NCBI GenBank assembly: GCA_028709385.1
Contig: JAQVXD010000007.1
Span: forward strand, 22,559 to 86,558
Origin: Fermentimonas sp.
GTDB taxonomy: Bacteria; Bacteroidota; Bacteroidia; Bacteroidales; Dysgonomonadaceae
Length of the DNA: 64,000 bases
Direction: 5' to 3'
Positions within the stretch are counted from its first letter, which is position 1, and every line of letters begins with the position of its first letter. A model generated the notes under the pieces. The model did not search any database. It was not told the DNA's origin and saw only the letters and a list, made by a program, of their open reading frames with translations. The position numbers and the translations under genes were made by a program. This document shows positions 54,128 through 61,726 of this stretch, in pieces.

Positions 54128-55441
54128 ATGCAACTCAGATATAAAATATTATACCTTTTTATTGCTGCCGGCTCACTGATCCCGGTCGCTGCTCAGCAAG
54201 AATATACTTTGCTTGAATGTATAGAAACAGCTCTTGAAAATAACAGAGATATCAAACAACAGGAACTTAATAATCAGCAGCGAATGGTTGCATACAGTCA
54301 GGCTCGTGCTGATCTGTTGCCTGCCGTCAATGCTTCAGCCGGTCAGAACTTTGTATTCGGCCGTTCAATTGGTCTCGACAACACTTATCAGAATACAAAC
54401 TCATCTCAATCAAACTTCAGTATTGGAGCAGACATAACATTGTTCGACGGCTTGCGGATGAAGCACAACATTGATGCAAGAAAAGCTGATATGATGGTTT
54501 CAGAAGCCAACCTGGAGAGAATTCAGGATGAAATTATAATGAGTGTATCAACTGCATTTCTGCAGGCTTTACTCAACCGCGAACTACTGCTTATCTCTGA
54601 AAATCAGATGGAAACCACCCGGGCAAATCTAAAAAGAAACACAGAGCTTGTCAAAAGTGGTAAGATGGCAAAGGGTGAATTGTATGAAATTGAAGCTCAG
54701 ATTGCCAAAGAGGAGCTGAATCGTGTACAGGCTGAAAGTAACTATAAACTGGCATTGCTGGATCTTGCGCAAATAATGGAGCTGGAGAACTTTAATGACT
54801 TTGATATTATTTCGCCTCCTGCAGAGGAATTAATAGATGAAACTCCACTTTTATCATCTCAGATGGTATATGAGAGTGCGCTTGTTAACAGACCTGAAAT
54901 AAGGAGCGTTCAATACCAGCTGGAAAGCAGTATGAAGGAAAAATTAATGGCAAAATCGCAATACTATCCCACACTGAGCTTCGGTGCAAATATGGGAACA
55001 GGTTATTATAATATGAATGGCAGGGTCAACGATCCTTTTGCAACTCAGCTCAAAAATAATATTAGTAACTCACTCGGTTTCAGTCTTAGAATCCCTATTT
55101 TCAACAGATTTCAAGTGAAGAACAATGTTCAAAATGCCGAAATTGCCATCGCAAACACTCGCCTCGAAATGGATAAAACAAAGCTTGAACTTCGCAAACG
55201 TATTGAACAGGCTTTTTATAATGCTGTTGGCGCAGAGAGCAGGTGGCAGGCAGCGCAGAAATCGGTTACTGCAAGCAACGAAGCCTACAGATTTGCCGAA
55301 GAGAAGCATGAAAGCGGACGTGCCAATTCATACGAACTGTTTCTCGCAAAAAACAATCAGACACAGGCTTTGGGCGAGGAAGTTCAGGCAAAATATGAAT
55401 ATGCTTTCCGTTTGAAAATATTAGAATTGTTAAAAGATTAA
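54128..55441 (+). CDS. TolC-family outer-membrane efflux channel
   Basis: A 437-residue outer-membrane factor. Seen: a signal peptide (cleavage predicted after PVAA, leaving Gln-Gln), the start of the mature protein YTLLECIETALENN, and two long coiled-coil helical repeats with membrane strands (FGRSIGLDNTYQN, and FNRFQVKNNVQNAEIAI). With the adaptor and permeases it completes a tripartite exporter that spans both membranes. It lies 68 bases after the adaptor. Confidence 0.93.
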   Translation: MQLRYKILYLFIAAGSLIPVAAQQEYTLLECIETALENNRDIKQQELNNQQRMVAYSQARADLLPAVNASAGQNFVFGRSIGLDNTYQNTNSSQSNFSIGADITLFDGLRMKHNIDARKADMMVSEANLERIQDEIIMSVSTAFLQALLNRELLLISENQMETTRANLKRNTELVKSGKMAKGELYEIEAQIAKEELNRVQAESNYKLALLDLAQIMELENFNDFDIISPPAEELIDETPLLSSQMVYESALVNRPEIRSVQYQLESSMKEKLMAKSQYYPTLSFGANMGTGYYNMNGRVNDPFATQLKNNISNSLGFSLRIPIFNRFQVKNNVQNAEIAIANTRLEMDKTKLELRKRIEQAFYNAVGAESRWQAAQKSVTASNEAYRFAEEKHESGRANSYELFLAKNNQTQALGEEVQAKYEYAFRLKILELLKD

Positions 55442-55453
55442 TTTTTTGTAACC

Positions 55454-55473
55454 GGCATTACAGTTGTAATGTC
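55454..55473 (+). other. Small hairpin between tolC-like gene and DUF2807 gene
   Basis: GGCATTAC (55454-55461) pairs with GTAATGTC (55466-55473), 8 pairs with one G-U, tetraloop AGTT. No T-tract follows, so read-through into the last gene is expected. Confidence 0.4.
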
Positions 55474-55490
55474 AAATAATTAAAAACGAA

Positions 55491-56207
55491 ATGAAAACAG
55501 CAATCAAATTAATAATTACCTTAATTGTACTTTCTTTTAGTACTGCAGCCTGCACTCAATCAAGATATGCAACTGACCAGTTTGACATAACAGAATTCTC
55601 TTCAATAGAATCTTCCATTGTGGGTAACATCAATATCCGTCAGGGTCAAACCACAAACGTCACAGCTGAGGGTAGTGAAGAAATCCTTGATATACTGGAG
55701 GTTAAAATCGAAAACGGTACACTTTTTTTGGATATGGAGGAGCGTCTGCTTAAGCGTTTCAAAAGAAGTGCCAACAAGCTCACTGTTTCAATAACTACTC
55801 CTGACCTGACCTATATTGATAGTGAAGGTGTTGGCAACATTGTTATTGAGGGGACATTTAAAACAACTGAACTGACAATAAACTCATCGGGAGTGGGAAA
55901 TATCACTGCTGAAAATATACGGGCTGAATATATAAAAATCGACTCTGAAGGTGTGGGAAATATCATTTTGGGAGGCACAGCAGATAATGTCGACATTAAT
56001 TCAGTAGGTGTTGGAAATGTAGAAGCAGACAGACTAAAAGCAAAAAGCGCTTTTGTCTCTTCTGAAGGTGTGGGAAATGTAAGTTGCTTTGCAACTGAAT
56101 ATGTTAAAGCATCGTCTGATGGAATAGGGAATGTCACCTATTACGGTAAACCCCGGGAAACAGATTTATCGAAAAACGGTATAGGAAAAGTAAAATCAGG
56201 TGATTAA
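55491..56207 (+). CDS. DUF2807 (head GIN domain) repeat lipoprotein
   Basis: A 238-residue predicted lipoprotein (STAAC, Cys21). Residues 30-105 form a first beta domain (FSSIESSIVGNINIRQG). From residue 110 a ladder begins: GVGN at 113, 134, 154, 173, 193, then GIGN at 211 and GIGK at 230, each preceded by S/D-rich turns, spaced 18-21 residues. This is the pattern of a right-handed beta-solenoid with one coil per repeat. Function of the family is unknown. It lies 49 bases after the TolC gene and before the operon terminator, so it is probably co-transcribed with the exporter. Confidence 0.88.
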   Translation: MKTAIKLIITLIVLSFSTAACTQSRYATDQFDITEFSSIESSIVGNINIRQGQTTNVTAEGSEEILDILEVKIENGTLFLDMEERLLKRFKRSANKLTVSITTPDLTYIDSEGVGNIVIEGTFKTTELTINSSGVGNITAENIRAEYIKIDSEGVGNIILGGTADNVDINSVGVGNVEADRLKAKSAFVSSEGVGNVSCFATEYVKASSDGIGNVTYYGKPRETDLSKNGIGKVKSGD

Positions 56208-56248
56208 ATTTCTAAATATAAACTCTACTTTTTAATTAAAAATGCGTG

Positions 56249-56287
56249 AACCGGGGACTTGTGAAAGCCCCCGGTTTTATTTTTTTC
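56249..56287 (+). terminator. Rho-independent terminator of the export operon
   Basis: AACCGGGG (56249-56256) pairs with CCCCGGTT (56269-56276), 12-base loop, followed by TTATTTTTTTC. Confidence 0.85.
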
Positions 56288-56360
56288 TTTTATCCTGACT
56301 TAACTTTAGCCTGTTTCAGAACAAGACAGAGTTGTGTGTCGTCCTGATCTCGCTTATTAT

Positions 56361-56393
56361 CGGCTTATATCCGGCTTATATCTGGCTTATATC
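56361..56393. repeat. Tandem repeat of an 11-bp unit, three copies
   Basis: CGGCTTATATC at 56361-56371 and 56372-56382, then TGGCTTATATC at 56383-56393; a degenerate fourth unit precedes it (56350-56360). The unit is close to one helical turn. Confidence 0.85.
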
Positions 56394-56541
56394 ATCCTCG
56401 TTATTTAATAAGCTGAATTTAAGCTAAACTTATGCAGAATATATATAAGATTATATAAAGACACTGAAATGTTAATTGTCAAAAAGAGAAATGATCCCCC
56501 ACTCTTTTTCTTTACGATGCATCATTTTGCTAAATCCTCCT

Positions 56542-56549
56542 TATCTTTG
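56542..56549 (+). promoter_or_regulatory. Predicted -7 element of rlmN
   Basis: TATCTTTG followed by TAC matches the consensus 21 bases before the rlmN ATG. The leader also has AAGGA five bases before the ATG, an unusual Shine-Dalgarno-like match for this group. Confidence 0.5.
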
Positions 56550-56570
56550 TACTTCAATTAAAGGAACATA

Positions 56571-57602
56571 ATGGAGTCAAAACAATATTTTCTCGGCATG
56601 ACGCTGGCCGAAATCACAGAAAGCGTACAGGAGCTTAATCTTCCTAAGTTTACTGCTAAACAGATTGCCGACTGGGTATATCTTAAACGAGTGAAATCTA
56701 TTGATGAAATGACCAACATCTCGCTTAAGAACAGAGAGATTCTTTCTGAGAAGTTTGATGTTGGCCGTTCTGAACCGCTGGATATAAAAACATCAGTGGA
56801 TGGAACACGCAAAATGCTCTTCAGAACTCACAGCGGTAAGTTTATTGAGACTGTAACAATACCTGAGGATAACAGGCTTACTATTTGCGTATCATCACAA
56901 GTAGGGTGTCGCATGAACTGTGATTTTTGTATGACGGGTAAGCAGGGCTTGCAAGACAATCTGTCTGCAGGAGAAATTCTTAATCAGGTTTATTCTGTTC
57001 CCGACTCAGAAGAGATTACTAATCTTGTTTTCATGGGAATGGGCGAACCATTGGATAATTACAAGAATGTAAGAAAAGCTTCTGATCTGCTTATGGCTGA
57101 TTATGGTCTTGCCTGGAGTCCCAAGAGGATTACACTTTCGTCAATCGGACTTACATCCAACCTGAAACGGTTCCTTGATGACAGCAAGTGTCACCTTGCC
57201 ATAAGTTTGCATAACCCTATTCCGGAGGAACGTCTGTCAATCATGCCGATTGAAAAATCTGCTCCCATTACCTCGGTAGTTGATCTGCTTCGTGACTACG
57301 ACTGGAGCCATCAACGCCGCTTATCATTTGAATATATCATGTTTGACGGGGTTAACGATTCGCTTCTTTATGCAAGAGAGTTGGCGAAGCTGCTTAACGG
57401 CCTGGACTGCAGAATTAACCTCATCCGTTTTCACGTTATTCCCATGAGTAAACTTCGCCCTTCAACCAGCGAAAATATGATTAAATTCCGTGACACTCTC
57501 ACCTCAAAAGGTTTCATCTGCACAATACGTGCTTCAAGAGGTGAAGATATTTATGCCGCGTGCGGCATGCTATCAACCTCCAAGATAGGTGAGAAGAACT
57601 GA
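56571..57602 (+). CDS. rlmN: 23S rRNA/tRNA (adenine-C2)-methyltransferase
   Basis: Radical-SAM enzyme that methylates A2503 of 23S rRNA and A37 of some tRNAs. Seen in 343 residues: an N-terminal accessory domain (LPKFTAKQIADWVY), the cluster motif CRMNCDFC (CxxxCxxC), NLVFMGMGEPLDNY, and the C-terminal AACGMLS whose cysteine forms the methyl-transfer intermediate. A second conserved cysteine would be in the QVGCRMNC segment. It is expressed from its own promoter; DUF4837 follows. Confidence 0.95.
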   Translation: MESKQYFLGMTLAEITESVQELNLPKFTAKQIADWVYLKRVKSIDEMTNISLKNREILSEKFDVGRSEPLDIKTSVDGTRKMLFRTHSGKFIETVTIPEDNRLTICVSSQVGCRMNCDFCMTGKQGLQDNLSAGEILNQVYSVPDSEEITNLVFMGMGEPLDNYKNVRKASDLLMADYGLAWSPKRITLSSIGLTSNLKRFLDDSKCHLAISLHNPIPEERLSIMPIEKSAPITSVVDLLRDYDWSHQRRLSFEYIMFDGVNDSLLYARELAKLLNGLDCRINLIRFHVIPMSKLRPSTSENMIKFRDTLTSKGFICTIRASRGEDIYAACGMLSTSKIGEKN

Positions 57603-57653
57603 CTTTTTATCATAAATTAAAACCAAACAGGTTATTTTCCATACAAATAATTG

Positions 57654-57661
57654 TATATTTG
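57654..57661 (+). promoter_or_regulatory. Predicted -7 element of DUF4837-pdxA
   Basis: TATATTTG matches the consensus 42 bases before the chosen ATG at 57704. It also covers the alternative upstream start, which argues against that start. Confidence 0.45.
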
Positions 57662-57703
57662 TTTGATAAAGTGGAACAAAGTGAAATCACAACAGAAAAT
57701 ATT

Positions 57704-58705
57704 ATGAAACATCTCGTAGGTTTACTGACTCTTTTTGTATCGATTGTTCTTTTAACTTCGTGTAATGGAAGTGGTGGATTTCTTTCTGCCTCGGGAGCTT
57801 CAAGCGAGGTTATGGTAATTATGGATGACTCCTCATGGGAAGGAACACCGGGAAGAGCGCTTTTCGATGTGCTCAATTCAAACACGAAAGGGTTGCCTCA
57901 GCCAGAGCCTAACTTCAGGATCCTTCACATTACTCCTGAAAATTACACTAGTACATTCAAGATGGCAAGAAATATAGTAATTCCCGAGATTTCGGAAATG
58001 TATAGTCAGCCCAAATTGGAAGCTGAGCTTGACACTTATGCCTCTGGTCAGGTAATTATGAATATAAAAGCACCGGACAGTACAAGTTTTGCTAATTATG
58101 TCACAGAAAATAAAGATGTTATCGTTAATTATTTTATAGAAAAAGAGCTTGAACGCAATGCAAAATGGCTCAAAAATGAGATTAAAACTCCGGTTGTGCG
58201 TGCCCAGCAGATGTTTGGTATAAATATTCACTTTCCAAAAGGGATGTCAAATTTCGAGGAGTTCAACAACTTTCTATGGGCTACAAACAACTCGGGAAGA
58301 GGTCGCCAGGATATAGTTATCTATCAGTTTCCATACACTTCAGAGACTGTTTTCGAGAAAGATTCATTAATAAAAGTACGCAACGAATTTTTGGGCAGAC
58401 ACATTAAAGGGTCATTCGAATCACAAATGTCAACAGCAACAGCATATCCGCCACACTACAGAAGATTTACAGTTGACGGAGTCTTCAGGGCTGAATTAAG
58501 GGGTTTGTGGGAGATGACAACCGATATGATGGGCGGTCCGTTTGTAATGCATGCGTTCGTGAATGATAACACCGGAATGGTTATAGTCGTGGAAACATAC
58601 GTTTACGCACCGGAAAGCAACAAAAGAAACCTAATGCGAAATCTTGAAGCCACTTTGTATACCATCAGTCTGCCAAAACCCGAAGAGGCTATTATTGAAG
58701 CATAG
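57704..58705 (+). CDS. DUF4837 lipoprotein
   Basis: A 333-residue predicted lipoprotein (LLTSC, Cys20) of a family confined, as far as I know, to Bacteroidota and without known function. Visible segments: GEVMVIMDDSSWEGTPGRALFD-type start (VMVIMDDSSWEG), MARNIVIPEIS, FMINIHFPKG-like NIHFPKGMSNFEEF, and RAELRGLWEMTTDMMGGPFV with VETYVYAPESNKRNLMR near the end. A start at 57659 would bury the signal peptide behind 15 residues and overlap the promoter, so 57704 is chosen. pdxA follows after 39 bases. Confidence 0.82.
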   Translation: MKHLVGLLTLFVSIVLLTSCNGSGGFLSASGASSEVMVIMDDSSWEGTPGRALFDVLNSNTKGLPQPEPNFRILHITPENYTSTFKMARNIVIPEISEMYSQPKLEAELDTYASGQVIMNIKAPDSTSFANYVTENKDVIVNYFIEKELERNAKWLKNEIKTPVVRAQQMFGINIHFPKGMSNFEEFNNFLWATNNSGRGRQDIVIYQFPYTSETVFEKDSLIKVRNEFLGRHIKGSFESQMSTATAYPPHYRRFTVDGVFRAELRGLWEMTTDMMGGPFVMHAFVNDNTGMVIVVETYVYAPESNKRNLMRNLEATLYTISLPKPEEAIIEA

Positions 58706-58744
58706 CAAAAAGTAACCAAACATTATAGAATTAAAAATATATAC

Positions 58745-59836
58745 ATGTCAGAGCTAATTAAAGTAGGCATTACACACGGAGATGTCAATGGTGTCGGATA
58801 CGAAATATTGATGAAGACATTTTCCGATTTACGAATGCTGGAATTGTTCCATCCAATAATATACGGATCGTCAAAATCGGCATCCTACCATCGTAAGGTG
58901 CTTAATGATAATACTGTCAATTTTAATATAATAAATAGCGTTGAAGAGTCAAGAGAGGGAAAAATAAATCTTTTGAACTGTGTAAAAGATGAAACCCGAA
59001 TTGATATCGGCAAACCAACACCCGAAGCAGGTGAATCAGCTTTTATAGCACTGGATTGCGCCACTAAGGATCTGAAGGAAAACAAGATTGACGTTTTGGT
59101 TACACTGCCAATCAATAAAGACACTATACAGAGCGATCAATTTAAATTTCCGGGTCACACAGAGTTTCTTGAAGAGAGATTTGCAGAAGAAGGCGAAAAA
59201 GCCCTGATGATAATGGCAACGCAAACAATGCGTGTTGCACTGGCAACAACTCATGTTCCTCTTAAAGATGTATCAGCTGCTCTTTCCAAAGAGCTTGTTG
59301 CTGAGAAATTAAGAACACTGAATAATACACTTAAACGTGACTTCAGTATTGATGCACCTCGTATCGCCGTACTTGGTCTCAACCCACATGCAGGAGAAAA
59401 CGGCCTTCTTGGTAAAGAGGAGGAGGAGATAATTGCACCTGTTGTTAAAGAGGCTCAGGAGGAATGGATATTATGTGCAGGACCATTTGCAGCAGACGGC
59501 TTTTTTGGTAGCGGTAGGTTCAAGGAGTTTGATGCGATTCTGGCAATGTATCACGATCAGGGTTTGATTCCTTTTAAGACAATGGCAATGGATATGGGGG
59601 TTAACTTTACTGCCGGATTGCCAATTGTACGCACTTCACCCGATCACGGTACTGCATATGATATTGCCGGTAAAAATGAGGCATCAGATGAATCATTCCG
59701 CCAGGCAATATACATGGCCATAGATATTCACAGGAATCGTACAGCTTATGACGAAGCGCGTAAGAATCCGCTTAAGAAGATGTTCTACGACCGTGGCAGG
59801 GATGATGAAAAGCTTGATCTTACAAGGGATGATTAA
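58745..59836 (+). CDS. pdxA: 4-hydroxythreonine-4-phosphate dehydrogenase
   Basis: NAD-dependent step of the DXP-dependent route to pyridoxal phosphate. Seen in 363 residues: ITHGDVNGVGYE at the start, TLPINKDTIQ, the metal histidines in FPGHTEFL, ATTHVPLKDV and MYHDQGLIPFKT, LGLNPHAGENGLLG, and DHGTAYDIAGK near the end. It ends in a two-way terminator shared with ilvC. Confidence 0.95.
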   Translation: MSELIKVGITHGDVNGVGYEILMKTFSDLRMLELFHPIIYGSSKSASYHRKVLNDNTVNFNIINSVEESREGKINLLNCVKDETRIDIGKPTPEAGESAFIALDCATKDLKENKIDVLVTLPINKDTIQSDQFKFPGHTEFLEERFAEEGEKALMIMATQTMRVALATTHVPLKDVSAALSKELVAEKLRTLNNTLKRDFSIDAPRIAVLGLNPHAGENGLLGKEEEEIIAPVVKEAQEEWILCAGPFAADGFFGSGRFKEFDAILAMYHDQGLIPFKTMAMDMGVNFTAGLPIVRTSPDHGTAYDIAGKNEASDESFRQAIYMAIDIHRNRTAYDEARKNPLKKMFYDRGRDDEKLDLTRDD

Positions 59837-59889
59837 TTGACTCATCAAAGTGAAAAGTACATAATTAAATAAATCCGGTACAGAGATAA

Positions 59890-59924
59890 AAAAAGAGACT
59901 AAGATTAAATCCTGGTCTCTTTTT
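59890..59924. terminator. Bidirectional terminator between pdxA and ilvC
   Basis: AAAAAGAGAC (59890-59899) pairs with GTCTCTTTTT (59915-59924), 10 bp, with A and T tracts on the two arms. It lies between convergent pdxA (plus) and ilvC (minus). Confidence 0.78.
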
Positions 59925-59951
59925 ACTTTTTATGATCTAAATTATATTGAA

Positions 59952-60998
59952 TCAGTTATTTTCTGGTCTGAGTTTGCGAACAACAGCACCTGTCTGCCAC
60001 ATTTCACTTTCGCGAAGTTCTTTCAGTTCCTGTTCAAGCTTCTCACGGTAATCAGACTGAGAGTTGCTGTCTATAGAGCGCTGAGCTTCGTTTCCGTTGG
60101 CTACCTCTTTATACAGTTTTTCGAAAACCGGTTTTGTAGCATCATGAAATGGCCCCATCCAGTCGAGTGCACCACGTTGTGCGGTTGTTGAACAGTTAGC
60201 ATACATCCAATCCATTCCATTCTCAGCAAACAAAGGCATAAGCGATTGAGTAAGTTCTTCAACAGTCTCATTGAAAGCTTCAGACGGAGTATGTCCGTTT
60301 TCACGAAGCACTTCATACTGTGCAAGCAACAACCCCTGAATAGCACCCATCAAAGTACCACGCTCACCGGTAAGGTCTGAAAACACCTCACGTTTGAAAT
60401 CAGTTTCAAACAAGTATCCTGAACCGACACCAATACCGAGAGCCACAACGCGTTCGAATGCTCTGCCGGTTGCATCCTGAAATATGGCATAACTAGAGTT
60501 CAATCCTCGTCCCTCAAGAAACATTCTGCGAAGGCTGGTTCCTGAACCTTTTGGTGCAACCAGGATAACATCTACATCTGCAGGAGGAACAATTCCTGTG
60601 CGCTCTTTGTAAGTGATTCCAAAACCATGTGAGAAATAAAGTGCTTTGCCGGGTGTTAAATGTTTCTTAACTGTATCCCACACTGAAATCTGTGCAGCAT
60701 CAGAAAGAAGATATTGAATAATAGTGCCTCTTTCACAAGCTTCTTCAATCTCGAAAAGAGTTTCACCGGGCACCCAGCCGTCTGCTACCGCCTTGTCCCA
60801 TGTCTTGCTTTCTTTACGCTGTCCTACAATCACATTAAAACCGTTATCACGCAGGTTCAATGATTGTCCTGGACCTTGAACACCGTAGCCGATAACTGCA
60901 ATTATCTCATCTTTTAATACTTCCTGAGCTTTACTCAAGGGAAACTCTTCGCGGGTTACTACATTTTCTTCTACTCCGCCAAAATTCATTTTTGCCAT
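59952..60998 (-). CDS. ilvC: Ketol-acid reductoisomerase
   Basis: Second step of valine/isoleucine synthesis: alkyl migration and NAD(P)H reduction. Seen in 348 residues: the cofactor motif VIGYGVQGPGQSLNLRD, the loop VGQRKESKTW, DVILVAPKGSGTSLRR, the metal motif SDLTGERGTLMGAI, RENGHTPSEAFNETVEE, and the C-terminal VVRKLRPENN. Several of these match fungal mitochondrial Ilv5 more than the GSQGHA-type bacterial class I form (from memory). ORF start at 61019 is rejected for the ATG at 60998. Last gene of ilvD-ilvB-ilvN-ilvC. Confidence 0.94.
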   Translation of the reverse strand: MAKMNFGGVEENVVTREEFPLSKAQEVLKDEIIAVIGYGVQGPGQSLNLRDNGFNVIVGQRKESKTWDKAVADGWVPGETLFEIEEACERGTIIQYLLSDAAQISVWDTVKKHLTPGKALYFSHGFGITYKERTGIVPPADVDVILVAPKGSGTSLRRMFLEGRGLNSSYAIFQDATGRAFERVVALGIGVGSGYLFETDFKREVFSDLTGERGTLMGAIQGLLLAQYEVLRENGHTPSEAFNETVEELTQSLMPLFAENGMDWMYANCSTTAQRGALDWMGPFHDATKPVFEKLYKEVANGNEAQRSIDSNSQSDYREKLEQELKELRESEMWQTGAVVRKLRPENN

Positions 60999-61080
60999 TT
61001 TGTTTGATTTTAGCCTCACTTAATCTCCTAAAAAGGGGATAAGTTTTGGTAATATTACTAATTATATATTTATACTCCTG

Positions 61081-61671
61081 TTAATCAGTATAACCAAGTA
61101 TACTGTTTATTTGTTCTTCTCTGTTATTGTTAGACAGTTCTCTCTTTGCAAGCATATCGCTCAATCTTTCTACTTTAGATTTAGTGATGGCTATTCTACC
61201 CGATCGAACAAACTGCAGAACTCCTATTTTCTCAGCCAGCTCATCAAATAGATTCTGAGTTTCGACATAATGACCAGCCTTGAGGAAAACTATACAGTCT
61301 TTGGATATCTCCAAAATACGTACATTATATTTCCTTACCAGATACTCTATTGAACCATGCTCAAGTACTTTATCAGTAGACAGCTTGTAGAGAGCCAGCT
61401 CCTGATGAACCAGGTCCTCATCGGTATTATAATATGCTTTAAGGATATCAACCCTTTTGTCGATAAGTCGTACAAGTTTTTTCATTACCTCCTCATCATT
61501 CGAGAAAGTAGTTATTGTGAATTTGTGAATACCTTTTATGGCTGACGGAGAGACCGAAAGCGTTTCGATATTCAATTGTCTGCGGGTAAATATTGTAGTA
61601 ATCTGATTTAAAACACCCACCGTATTCTCTGAGAAAATGGTTAATGTATACAATGTTTTATTGTCTTCCAT
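61081..61671 (-). CDS. ilvN: Acetolactate synthase small subunit
   Basis: Regulatory subunit that confers valine feedback on the large subunit. Seen in 196 residues: an N-terminal ACT domain (about 8-80, ENTVGVLNQITTIFTRRQLNIETL) and the C-terminal ALS_ss domain (about 95-170, ELALYKLSTDKV, YEVRILEISKDC-like VRILEISKDCIV). An upstream start at 61716 would add 15 residues; the ATG at 61671 places the ACT domain normally. It is 55 bases after ilvB and 82 before ilvC. Confidence 0.92.
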   Translation of the reverse strand: MEDNKTLYTLTIFSENTVGVLNQITTIFTRRQLNIETLSVSPSAIKGIHKFTITTFSNDEEVMKKLVRLIDKRVDILKAYYNTDEDLVHQELALYKLSTDKVLEHGSIEYLVRKYNVRILEISKDCIVFLKAGHYVETQNLFDELAEKIGVLQFVRSGRIAITKSKVERLSDMLAKRELSNNNREEQINSILGYTD

Positions 61672-61726
61672 CTTTGTTGATTTTAATTTTGATTCGTCAC
61701 ACATGACATTTATCATGAAATCCTAG

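Larger units (their letters stand above)
56288..56570. other. Intergenic region before rlmN
   Basis: 283 bases without a gene between the export-operon terminator and rlmN. It holds an 11-bp tandem repeat (56361-56393) and the rlmN promoter. Confidence 0.6.
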
